From the NCBI RefSeq assembly GCF_900091315.1, contig NZ_FLSP01000043.1, positions 1 through 64,000 of the forward strand: a stretch of 64,000 nucleotides of DNA, read 5' to 3'. The DNA comes from Streptomyces sp. DI166. GTDB taxonomy: Bacteria; Actinomycetota; Actinomycetes; Streptomycetales; Streptomycetaceae. The translations under genes and the position numbers were made by a program. Positions 8,833 to 16,600 of this stretch are shown here, in pieces. Position 1 is the stretch's first letter, and each line of letters opens with the position of its first letter. A model generated the notes under the pieces. That model ran no database searches. It saw only the letters and a program-made list of their open reading frames with translations, and was not told the origin of the DNA.

Positions 8833-10302
8833 ATGCCCGACCCGGCCCGCCGCGTCCTCGTCGTCGGCATCGACGGCGTACGTCTGGACACCCTCGACCG
8901 GCTCACCACTCCGCACCTCGACGCCCTGGCCACCGAGGGCTTCCTGGTTCCCGTGGAGGTCGACGACCGCACGCCCACCATGTCGGGCCCGTGCTGGGCG
9001 ACGATCGTCACCGGGGTCACGGCCGACCGGCACGGCGTGTGGAGCAACAACTTCACCGGCCACCGCCTGTCCGCCTTCCCCGACTTCGCGACCAGGCTCG
9101 CCGTCAAGGACGGCCGCCGCACCTTCGTCGCCGCGGGCTGGGAGCCCCTGATGCAGGCCCGCGGCGGCGGACCCCTGTTCGCCGCGCCCTCCCGCTCGGT
9201 GTACATCTCGCCCACCGAGGACACCCCGGCCGCCTGGGAGCACTGCGACGAGCAGATCACCGAGGCCGCCCTACGCCTGCTCGCCGACTCCGCCGACCAC
9301 ACCGCCGCCTCCTTCGTCTACCTGGGCGCGGCCGACGAGACCGCGCACGTCCTCGGCTGCGGCGAGGCGTACGAGGCCGCGATCCTGAACGCCGACGCCC
9401 GCCTCGGCCGCCTGCTGGACGCCGTCCGCTCCCGGCCCTCGTACGCCGACGAGGACTGGACCGTGCTGGTCGTCACCGACCACGGCCACGTCGACGCGGG
9501 CGGCCACGGCGGCCGCACGGCGGAGGAGCGCACGGCGTGGCTGGCGGCGGCGGGACCGGGCATCGGCGCCCCGCCCCGGCCGCTCAGGCACGTCGATGTG
9601 GCCGCCCAGGTGTTCGCCGCGCTCGGCCGCCACCCCGACCGGCACTGGACCCTCGACGGCACCCCGTTCGCGGCGGCCCCGCACGCCGTGCTGTTCGACA
9701 TGGACGGCACCCTCGTCGACACCGAGTCGCTGTGGCTGCGCACCGTCCGCGAGGTCGCCCCCGGCATCGAACCCGACGACCTGTTCCAGGCGCTCGGCCG
9801 CTCCGTCGCCGACACCGCGTCCCGGCTGCACACCCTGACCGGCGCGGACGAGCGGACCCTGGCCGCCGACCTGGAAGCCCGCTTCCTCACCGCCGTCCAG
9901 CGCGAGGCCACCCCGCTCCCCGGCGCCCTCGACCTGCTCGACCGCCTCGACGAGTGGGGCATCCCGGCCGCCCTGGTCTCCGCCTCCTCCCGGCCGGTCG
10001 TGGACGCGGTCCTGAAGACCCTCGGCGCCGACCGGTTCCGTACGACGGTGGCCGAGGGCGAGACCCCGCGCGGCAAACCCGCCTCCGACCCCTACCTGGC
10101 CGCCGCCCGGTCCCTCGGCGTCGACCCCGCCGCCTGCCTCGTCGTGGAGGACTCGCCGACGGGCATCGCCGCCGCCGAGGCCGCGGGCTGCCGCGTCCTC
10201 GCCGTCCCCTCCTACGCGACCGTCGAACCCGGCCCCCGGCGCACGGTCCGCCGGGGCCTGGCGGGAATCAGCAGGCGGGAGCTGTGGGCGGCCGGCCTGT
10301 GA
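8833..10302 (+). CDS. Fusion: alkaline-phosphatase-superfamily phosphodiesterase + HAD phosphatase
   Basis: The protein has 489 residues. Residues 1-275 match the nucleotide pyrophosphatase/phosphodiesterase branch of the alkaline phosphatase superfamily. Visible metal and catalytic positions are Asp14 (GIDGV), a Ser/Thr nucleophile region at 48-51 (PTMSGPCWATIVTG), Asp168/His172, Asp216-His217 (TDHGH) and His225. Residues 284-489 are a HAD hydrolase of the beta-phosphoglucomutase/phosphatase type, with Asp289/Asp291 in DMDGTLVDTES, motif II LVSASS and motif III VVEDSPTGIAAAEAAGC. Both active sites look intact. AGGAAGG lies at 8819-8825 before the ATG. The fusion implies sequential phosphate or phosphodiester chemistry on one substrate; the substrate is unknown. 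Confidence 0.85.
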   Translation: MPDPARRVLVVGIDGVRLDTLDRLTTPHLDALATEGFLVPVEVDDRTPTMSGPCWATIVTGVTADRHGVWSNNFTGHRLSAFPDFATRLAVKDGRRTFVAAGWEPLMQARGGGPLFAAPSRSVYISPTEDTPAAWEHCDEQITEAALRLLADSADHTAASFVYLGAADETAHVLGCGEAYEAAILNADARLGRLLDAVRSRPSYADEDWTVLVVTDHGHVDAGGHGGRTAEERTAWLAAAGPGIGAPPRPLRHVDVAAQVFAALGRHPDRHWTLDGTPFAAAPHAVLFDMDGTLVDTESLWLRTVREVAPGIEPDDLFQALGRSVADTASRLHTLTGADERTLAADLEARFLTAVQREATPLPGALDLLDRLDEWGIPAALVSASSRPVVDAVLKTLGADRFRTTVAEGETPRGKPASDPYLAAARSLGVDPAACLVVEDSPTGIAAAEAAGCRVLAVPSYATVEPGPRRTVRRGLAGISRRELWAAGL

Positions 10303-10376
10303 CGCCGTAACCCGACATTTGTTCGGTGTCGGGCGGTCTGCGTACGATCGGCTCCCGCCCGCCCCGAGGAGCCCGT

Positions 10377-11207
10377 ATGCCGACCGCCCGCCGCAGCCTG
10401 CTCTACGTCACCGACCTGGCCTATCCGGCCCGCGGGCGCCGCTACTGCGACGAGGACATCCGGCTCACCGCCGCCCTCCGCGAGGACTTCGACCTCGCCC
10501 TGTGCCACCCCCGGGACGCGGTCGCGCTCATGGCCGGCTTCGACGCGGTCGTCGTCCGCAACAGCGGCCCGGTCCTGGCGTACCAGGAGGACTACGACGC
10601 CTTCCGCGCCCGCGCGACCGGGACGGGGGCGCTCGTCTACAACGAGCTGACCGGGCGGGGTGACATGGCGGGCAAGCAGTATCTGCTCGACCTGACGGCC
10701 GAGGGCTTCCCGGTCATCCCGACCGTGGACCGGCCCGAGGACCTCGGCCTGCTCCCGGAGACGGAGCGGTACGTCGTCAAGCCCAAGCTCGGCGCCGACT
10801 CGATAGGACTGCAGATCGTCACCCGGGAGGGGGCCCGCGAGCTGGCCGACGGCAGCGTCCTCGTCCAGCCGTGCGTGGACTTCGCCTACGAGGTCTCCTT
10901 CTACTTCGTCGACGAGCACTTCCAGTACGCCCTGTACGCCCCGGACCCGGACCGCCGCTGGGAGCTGAAGCCCTACGAACCCACTGGCGCGGACCTGGAG
11001 TTCGCCCGCCGGTTCGTCGACTGGAACGCCATCGGCCACGGCATCCAGCGCGTCGACGCCTGCCGCGCCCCCGGCGGCGAGCTGCTGCTGGTGGAGCTGG
11101 AGGACCTCAACCCGTACCTGTCCCTGGACGCCGTCGACACCCCGTGCAGGGATGCCTTCGTCGAGGCGATGAAGGCATCCCTGCACGGGATGTTCAGCCG
11201 AGCCTGA
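10377..11207 (+). CDS. ATP-grasp domain protein
   Basis: This 276-residue protein has an ATP-grasp fold. The lysine strand YVVKPKLGADSIGLQIV, the adenine-side segment SVLVQPCVDF and the metal-binding LLLVELEDLNPYLSLD are recognisable. Such enzymes ligate a carboxylate to an amine, thiol or alcohol through an acylphosphate. It starts at the ATG after GAGGAG; a short AT-containing gap separates it from the fusion gene. Its 3' end overlaps the convergent lyase gene by 14 bases. The substrate is unknown. Confidence 0.72.
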   Translation: MPTARRSLLYVTDLAYPARGRRYCDEDIRLTAALREDFDLALCHPRDAVALMAGFDAVVVRNSGPVLAYQEDYDAFRARATGTGALVYNELTGRGDMAGKQYLLDLTAEGFPVIPTVDRPEDLGLLPETERYVVKPKLGADSIGLQIVTREGARELADGSVLVQPCVDFAYEVSFYFVDEHFQYALYAPDPDRRWELKPYEPTGADLEFARRFVDWNAIGHGIQRVDACRAPGGELLLVELEDLNPYLSLDAVDTPCRDAFVEAMKASLHGMFSRA

Positions 11208-13629
11208 CGGTCACACGCTGGGTGGCGCCCGCCGTGCCGCGCAGGTCACCGAAGGTGAGCCGCAGCGAGGCACCGGTCGTCGCCGAGGTCACCGTGGCCG
11301 GCTTGGAGGTCACCGAGGTGACCGCGCGGTTCCAGGTGAGCGTCAGCCCCGTCCGCATGCGCATCGGATCGCTGACACAGACCACGGCCGTGCCGTCGCC
11401 GCGCTCCTGCACCATCACACAGCACGGGTCGCTCGCGACCAGGTCGCCCACGGTGCCGCCGAACCAGAAGTTGACCCCGGTGAAGCCGAGCGAGGGCACG
11501 GCCACGCCCTGCTGGTCATTGGTGTTGGCGAGGACCGTCAGCCAGTCCGTGGCGTCGGCCCGCGCCTGCGTCTGGGCGGCCGTCGCGCCCGGCATGAGGA
11601 GGTAGGCGTAGGTCGCGGCGGTCGGGTCGGTGCCGTGGTCGACGTAGAGCGTCAGGTACTTGCGGTTCAGGACGGTGGTGGAGCCGCCCCGGTTGATGTC
11701 CCGCCAGCGGCCGTCGCGGGCCTCGCGCAGAGCCTTGACGGTCGCGCCGCCGGGGAAGACGTACCCGGCGTGGCCGCCGATGTGGGCCCAGCGGGCACCG
11801 GTGAGCGTCTCCGACCAGGGGTGGGCGAGCGGCTTGACGATGCCGTCCGCGGTGAAGGGGGCGTTGCCGACGGGGCCGAGATTGCGGTTGTCGACGGTCG
11901 TCTCGACCTTCGTGCCGTCGGTGCAGCGGATGCCCGCGCCGAGGCAGACCACCGTGTCGTCGAGGAAGAACCACGACTTCTTCGCCAGCAGCGTGGACTG
12001 GAGCCCCTTCAGGTACTGGCCGATCGCCGCGCGCTGTCCGTCGGTGGCGCCGCCGACCCAGTTCACGTCGGGCAGGGAGGCGCCCCAGTCGCCGCCGGCC
12101 GCGTCGGCGAGGACCTTGCGGGAGGCGGTGGTACCGGGCAGCCGGCAGGGGTCGACGGTGGGCCAGAAGGCGTCGCTGTACTGGCCGTTGGCGAAGGTGT
12201 CGCCCCACCAGTAGAGCATCCCTGAACCGGTGTGCCAGCCGCGCAGGTTCTCGCCGTTGCCGGTCTCGTAGTGCGTGACCCTGCGGTCGGCCATGCTCAG
12301 GGAGGCCGCCCAGCCCGGCTTGCGGTGGGTGGCGCGGGCCATGTTGGGGAAGAGCCGGTGGCCGTTCGGCTCGGCGGCCGGGGTGACGGCCGTGTCGTCC
12401 AGGACCGACTTCAGCCGGGACAGTTGCGGCACCGGAAGTGCCGGGTCGTTCATGGCCGGGCTGTAGTAGTCGCGCTGGAGCCAGCCCTTCACCAGTCCGC
12501 GCCAGCGCGCGTTCTCGGCTGTGCTCGCCCCCTGTCCGAGCAGGACGATCGAGGCGAGGACCGGATGGCCGCGCAGATGGTCGTCCTGCTGGATCTGCTT
12601 GGCGTCCGTGGCGGACAGGCCCCGGCTGACGGCACGGCCGGAGACGGAGTCCATGACCAGGCCGTTGTAGAGGAAGGGGGCCCAGGCCTTCTCCACCGCG
12701 TCGAACACGATCTGCCGCTGGGGGTCCGTGACCGCCCAGGTCGACCCGTTGAGCAGCGCGAACAGCATCCCGAGACCGCCGAGCAGCACCGAGCCGTAGG
12801 AACCGGTGTACGGCACGGTGGTGTGCTGGATGAACGAGCCGTCGCTGTAGAGCCCGTCCCCGCTGGTGACGTACGGGAAGACAGGGGAGAGGGCGTCCCG
12901 GGCGAGCGCCACTTTCGCGGCGCTGCCGCCGACGATGCCGCGCAGCGCCAGCACCCGGCACAGGTCGACGCGGTTGGCGCCGGTACTGGTGCCGGTGTAG
13001 GCGGCGACCGCCGAATCGGGCACGAAGTGGTCGACCGCCGCACAGTAGTGGGCGATCTGCGTGGCGGTCAGCGAGTCGTACATCAGCACGCACACGTCGA
13101 GCAGGGCCTGCGGGGCGCCGATCTGCCAGCTGTACCAGTTGCCGTAGCGGGCGCGGTTCTCGTTGTACACATCGGTGTACAGGTGATCGAGGCCGGTCAG
13201 AATGGCCGTTCGGAGCGTGCTGCTGCCGGTCAGACCGGTGCCGGGCCGGCTGTACGCCAGCGCGAGCGTATGGAGTCGGCCGTAACTGGCGTGCAGGTTG
13301 CCGGAGTAGCCGTACGACTCCTGGTCGGTGTCGGGTTCGGGGTCGGCGTAGACCAGGTCCGGCCACAGGGATCCGGGGGCCGGCGCCATGGCGTGGCGCA
13401 ACTCGTTCGCGGTGCTGCCCAGTTCGGCGAGCCGGCTCTTGAAGGGTTCGGCGGTGGGGCTGAACCCCTCGCCGAGGACCAGGGTGCGCCACTTGGCGCG
13501 CAGGGTCGCGAACTCGTCCGCCTCCGCGGCGGCGGCAGCGGTGCCCCCTGCCGGGACGGGGAGGGGCAGGGCGAGTGCGGACGCGGTGCTCGCGGTCAGA
13601 AAACCGCGACGTGACCAACGAGTCGTCAT
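11194..13629 (-). CDS. Secreted polysaccharide lyase family 8 (hyaluronate/chondroitin/xanthan lyase type)
   Basis: This 811-residue protein has a Tat-type signal (TTRWSRRGFLTASTA). An alpha-toroid domain comes first and a large C-terminal beta-sandwich follows, as in PL8 enzymes. Catalytic residues are Asn219 (GANRVDLC), His269 and Tyr278 (FIQHTTVPYTGSYG). Their spacing, 50 then 9, equals Asn349/His399/Tyr408 of the pneumococcal hyaluronate lyase, so it should cleave uronic-acid-containing glycans outside the cell by beta-elimination. It is convergent with the importer operon, and its promoter region holds a perfect 11-bp inverted repeat. Which glycan it cuts cannot be read from the sequence. 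Confidence 0.9.
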   Translation of the reverse strand: MTTRWSRRGFLTASTASALALPLPVPAGGTAAAAAEADEFATLRAKWRTLVLGEGFSPTAEPFKSRLAELGSTANELRHAMAPAPGSLWPDLVYADPEPDTDQESYGYSGNLHASYGRLHTLALAYSRPGTGLTGSSTLRTAILTGLDHLYTDVYNENRARYGNWYSWQIGAPQALLDVCVLMYDSLTATQIAHYCAAVDHFVPDSAVAAYTGTSTGANRVDLCRVLALRGIVGGSAAKVALARDALSPVFPYVTSGDGLYSDGSFIQHTTVPYTGSYGSVLLGGLGMLFALLNGSTWAVTDPQRQIVFDAVEKAWAPFLYNGLVMDSVSGRAVSRGLSATDAKQIQQDDHLRGHPVLASIVLLGQGASTAENARWRGLVKGWLQRDYYSPAMNDPALPVPQLSRLKSVLDDTAVTPAAEPNGHRLFPNMARATHRKPGWAASLSMADRRVTHYETGNGENLRGWHTGSGMLYWWGDTFANGQYSDAFWPTVDPCRLPGTTASRKVLADAAGGDWGASLPDVNWVGGATDGQRAAIGQYLKGLQSTLLAKKSWFFLDDTVVCLGAGIRCTDGTKVETTVDNRNLGPVGNAPFTADGIVKPLAHPWSETLTGARWAHIGGHAGYVFPGGATVKALREARDGRWRDINRGGSTTVLNRKYLTLYVDHGTDPTAATYAYLLMPGATAAQTQARADATDWLTVLANTNDQQGVAVPSLGFTGVNFWFGGTVGDLVASDPCCVMVQERGDGTAVVCVSDPMRMRTGLTLTWNRAVTSVTSKPATVTSATTGASLRLTFGDLRGTAGATQRVTVRLG

Positions 13630-13656
13630 GTCGGCGGTTTCTAGCAGCCACCGATC

Positions 13657-13699
13657 AAACGCTCAATGGTTTCAACCAAAATGATTGTATTGAGCGTTT
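13657..13699 (-). promoter_or_regulatory. Perfect inverted repeat in the PL8 lyase promoter
   Basis: The arms AAACGCTCAAT (13657-13667) and ATTGAGCGTTT (13689-13699) are exact inverted repeats separated by 21 AT-rich bases. They lie 28-70 bases upstream of the lyase start. The location and symmetry suggest a repressor operator, most simply for the DeoR/LacI hybrid regulator of the same locus. The word ATTGA is shared with that regulator's own repeat. Confidence 0.6.
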
Positions 13700-13794
13700 A
13701 GTGGTCAAGGGGTGGGTGAACAGCGGGGGTGGCAGGGCCGTATCACTCGGCGGAGTGAAGTCGCCCTCGCGTACGGGACGGAAGGAAACCGACC

Positions 13795-14442
13795 GTGGAG
13801 AAAAACGGCCCACCCCTCGAACCGGCCCGGGTCCTGCGTCCACGCCGCACCGACGCCCTCGCCGACCTGTTCCGCGAGCCCGCGGGGGACTCCGACGGCT
13901 ACGAGTCCGTGGAGCCGTCCGTCCCGCCCAGCGGCTCGGAGGCCGACACCCAGGAACTGCCCCCCGTCCCGGCGGAGGATCCCCGTGGTCCGGTCCGCGA
14001 CGGAGGCGCCCTGCCCCGGTTCGCCGTCGCGGGCGCCGTCGTCACCGCGGCCCTGATCGGCTTCGGCGCCGCCGCGCTCCTCGTACCGCAGGGCGGCGAC
14101 CGAAGCCCGGACGGCGCGGCGGCCACACCGCCACCGGCGACCGCCCCGCCGTCCTCGGACGGGGGCGTCGGCGCTCCCGACGCCGACGCCCCCGACCCCG
14201 ACGGCCCCGGCACGCTGCGCGAGGGCGACAGCGGACCCGAGGTCGCCGAGCTCCAGAGACGCCTGTCGAGCGTCCCCGATGTCTACACCGCCGGCTCCAC
14301 CAGCGGTCTCTACGACGCCACGCTCCGGGAGGCGGTGGCGCGCTTCCAGCTCTGGTACGGCATCAGCGGCGACGAGACCGGCGTCTACGGGGACGACACC
14401 CGCGCGGCGCTGGAGTCCCGCACGGCCCCGGCGGGCGGCTGA
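13795..14442 (+). CDS. Membrane-anchored peptidoglycan-binding (PGBD) protein
   Basis: This 215-residue protein starts at GTG. It has a long acidic, Pro-rich cytoplasmic segment (1-80) and one transmembrane helix near 82-103 (FAVAGAVVTAALIGFGAAAL). A Pro/Asp/Ala-rich linker follows. A C-terminal PG_binding_1 domain spans about 143-205 (TLREGDSGPEVAELQRRLSS, later VARFQLWYGISGDETGVYG). It should bind cell-wall peptidoglycan or a related glycan. GGAAGGAAA before the start serves as the ribosome site. No clear operon partner. Confidence 0.75.
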   Translation: MEKNGPPLEPARVLRPRRTDALADLFREPAGDSDGYESVEPSVPPSGSEADTQELPPVPAEDPRGPVRDGGALPRFAVAGAVVTAALIGFGAAALLVPQGGDRSPDGAAATPPPATAPPSSDGGVGAPDADAPDPDGPGTLREGDSGPEVAELQRRLSSVPDVYTAGSTSGLYDATLREAVARFQLWYGISGDETGVYGDDTRAALESRTAPAGG

Positions 14443-14560
14443 GCCTCGAACACAGGGCAAGAGGTGCGGAAAGCGGCGCACACCCTGTGTGACGGGGTAT
14501 CACCATGGGCGCCCGGCCGCGAACCCGGCGGCCGGCCCGCTCCTACCCGAAGGGCCGCCC

Positions 14561-14662
14561 ATGAACGGCTCCCGCGCCGTGGGCCTCCTCCTGCCCACCG
14601 TCTACCTCCTGGCCCTGGCCGCGGGCGTCACCTGGTACTGGCTGCACCGCCACGACGACTGA
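14561..14662 (+). CDS. Small single-span membrane protein (33 aa)
   Basis: The 33-residue frame MNGSRAVGLLLPTVYLLALA... forms one transmembrane helix followed by WYWLHRHDD. It starts at an ATG preceded by AAGG and ends well before the convergent gene. I do not recognise a family. It could be a small membrane protein of unknown role; the coding assignment rests on composition and ribosome site only. Confidence 0.45.
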   Translation: MNGSRAVGLLLPTVYLLALAAGVTWYWLHRHDD

Positions 14663-14743
14663 GGCCAGGGGCCACGGTGGCTCGATCCGCCCGCAGCCGC
14701 CCGTTGAGCGGGACCGTGGGCCCCTTGGCGGCCGCCGGAGGCG

Positions 14744-15112
14744 TCAGCGGCGCTCGATCAGTGCCTGCGACACCGCCCGCACGCTGCGCGCGATGTGCTG
14801 CAGCTGCATGACCTCCGCCGCGTAGAGCTTGATCGTGTGCTCGATGACCGACTCGGGCATGCCGAGCGCGGGCAGGTCCGCACGGGCGGTCTGCAGCGCC
14901 GTACGGGCGACGCGGATCTCCTGCTGGACCTGGAGCTGGGCATGACGGGCGAGCAGGACGGGGTGGCGGATCAGGGCGGGGTAGCTGGCGTAGCGGGCCG
15001 GCACCAGTTCGCGCAGCCACTTCGCAGCCGACCGCTCCCAGTCGTAGCTGCCGGGCAGCTTGACCTGGCAGGGCCAGTCGGCGGGGGTGCGCGTGGTCGT
15101 CAGTGTCGTCAT
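14744..15112 (-). CDS. Conserved-looking hypothetical protein (122 aa)
   Basis: I do not recognise the family. The protein has 122 residues, is soluble and largely helical. It begins MTTLTTTRTPADWPCQVKLP and ends in a helical segment rich in Ala, Val, Gln and Arg. The ATG at 15112 follows GGAAGCG. The upstream in-frame extension is Pro/Gly-rich and untypical, so I leave it out. It is transcribed alone from the AT-rich region to its right. Confidence 0.6.
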   Translation of the reverse strand: MTTLTTTRTPADWPCQVKLPGSYDWERSAAKWLRELVPARYASYPALIRHPVLLARHAQLQVQQEIRVARTALQTARADLPALGMPESVIEHTIKLYAAEVMQLQHIARSVRAVSQALIERR

Positions 15113-15547
15113 GGTGCTCGCTTCCGGGGATTGCGGCGTCGTGATGGGTGGTCCGACGAGGTCGGGGCGGCCCCGGCCTAGGGGATGACCGGGGCCGCCC
15201 GGCCGAGCACCCTGGGCGCCGACGCGGGTAGGAGACGGCGGCTGAGGGTGCCCGTCGCGGAGCCCACGGGCTGACGGATTGCGCACGACGGATGGGGTGA
15301 CGTGCGCGAGCGGACCGTCTGTTGCCGCGGGCTGGTGCGGCGTGGAGAAGTATTTATATATGCCGTCCGCTTTGCAAGACGTATGAAAACATTCATGCTC
15401 GAAAAAAGCCGGATGCTGCCCCTGTGGTCCGGTTTGGCGGAGGGGGCGGGAGGTGTCCCCGCAAGAAAAGTGCCGGTCAGGACGGGTGGGATACCCGTGA
15501 GTAGGGTGCCGTGAATACCCGCGAGTAGGAATCGCGGAGGGTGCGGG
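15113..15547. other. 435-base gene-free region with AT-rich island and 15-bp direct repeats
   Basis: No convincing gene is visible. An AT-rich island at about 15345-15415 contains GTATTTATATATG and TTGCAA. On the minus strand TTGCAA, 17 bases, then AATACT could be a promoter for the gene ending at 14744. At 15491-15505 and 15515-15529 there are two copies of ATACCCGYGAGTAGG with one mismatch and a 24-base period. Each is nearly palindromic (TACCCGCGAGTA), so they may be tandem operator sites. Confidence 0.5.
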
Positions 15548-16471
15548 TCAGTCCCGCAGGAAGAACTGGTGCTGGTCGGAGATCTGCTCGTACTCCTCCA
15601 GCCGGGCCTGGGTCCGCTCGGGGTCCGCGTCGGTCATGGCCTGGAGGAGTGCCGCGGCCATCACGCCCGGTGCCGCGTAGGAGTCGAAGACGAGCCGGGA
15701 GCCCGTGCCGGTGGCGAAGACGTAGTCGGCCGCGTCGGCCACCGGACCGAGCGCCAGATCAGTGACGAGCGCGATCCGCAGCCCCGCGCTGCGCGCCACC
15801 CGCACCGCGGTCAGCGTCTCCTGGGCGTGCCGCGGCATCGAGAACGCCAGCACCCAGGTGCCGCCCGCCTCCCGTGACTGCAGCAGCGCGTCGTAGGCGA
15901 CGCTGCCGCCCCGGGTCACCAGACGGACGTCGGGGTGGATACGGCGGGCGGCGTAGGCGAAGTACTCGGCGAGCGACGCCGAGATGCGCAGGCCCAGGAT
16001 GGTCAGCGGGGTCGACCGGGACAGTTCGCGGCCCACCGCGATCACCTGGTCCGGGTCGCCGAAGTCGCGCCGCAGGTTCTCCAGGTTCTCGATCTCCGCG
16101 TCCACGGCGGCCTGGAGTTCGTTGCTGCTGTTCTCCTCGGTGCCCGGGCCCCCGGCGAGCGCGCCCAGCGCGATGGCCTGGAGCTTCTCCCGCAGCGCCG
16201 GGTAGCCGGTGAAGCCGACCGCGGCGGCGAACCGGGTCACCGAGGGCTGGCTGACGCCCACCCGCTCGGCGAGGTCGGTGATCGACAGGAAGGCTGCCTC
16301 GGTGATGTTCTCGATCAGGTACTGGGCGATACGGCGCTGCCCCGGGGACAGATGGGGACCGTCGTCGAAGAGCACGCGGAGCTGGGAAGTCGGGGACGCC
16401 TCCGCTTCCGGAGCGGTCTTGCCCGAGGTGATCGCGGATGCCTGTGCGCGTGCCTGCTGCGGCGATGGCAC
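15548..16471 (-). CDS. MurR/RpiR-family transcriptional regulator (HTH + SIS)
   Basis: The protein has 307 residues. The N-terminal RpiR helix-turn-helix lies at about 40-105 (ITDLAERVGVSQPSVTRFAA). A C-terminal SIS domain lies at about 135-270 and binds sugar phosphates in this family (TILGLRISASLAEYFAYAAR, later VLAFSMPRHAQETL). I place the start at GTG 16471 because AAAGGAGGAG lies 5 bases upstream; the longer frame from 16495 has no such site. It is probably a repressor or activator of sugar or amino-acid catabolism. The neighbouring genes do not reveal its target. Confidence 0.85.
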   Translation of the reverse strand: MPSPQQARAQASAITSGKTAPEAEASPTSQLRVLFDDGPHLSPGQRRIAQYLIENITEAAFLSITDLAERVGVSQPSVTRFAAAVGFTGYPALREKLQAIALGALAGGPGTEENSSNELQAAVDAEIENLENLRRDFGDPDQVIAVGRELSRSTPLTILGLRISASLAEYFAYAARRIHPDVRLVTRGGSVAYDALLQSREAGGTWVLAFSMPRHAQETLTAVRVARSAGLRIALVTDLALGPVADAADYVFATGTGSRLVFDSYAAPGVMAAALLQAMTDADPERTQARLEEYEQISDQHQFFLRD

Positions 16472-16600
16472 CGGGGCTCCTCCTTTGTCTTCCACAGTGC
16501 TTCAACATAGCCCACACACCGTGTTGACCAGGGCTTGACTGTGAGCAGATCGACGGCCGGCGCGTGAGGGATCACAACGCTCACCGGTGATGATCGCCGA

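Noticed and set aside
14450..14490. Inverted repeat ACACAGGG...CCCTGTGT after the peptidoglycan-binding protein gene
   Set aside because: The stem is 8 bases with a 25-base loop and no T-run, too weak to call a terminator, and its position fits no operator clearly.
15302..15514. Forward reading frame of 70 codons over the AT-rich island
   Set aside because: Codon composition is unlike the neighbours, there is no ribosome site, and the region reads better as regulatory sequence.
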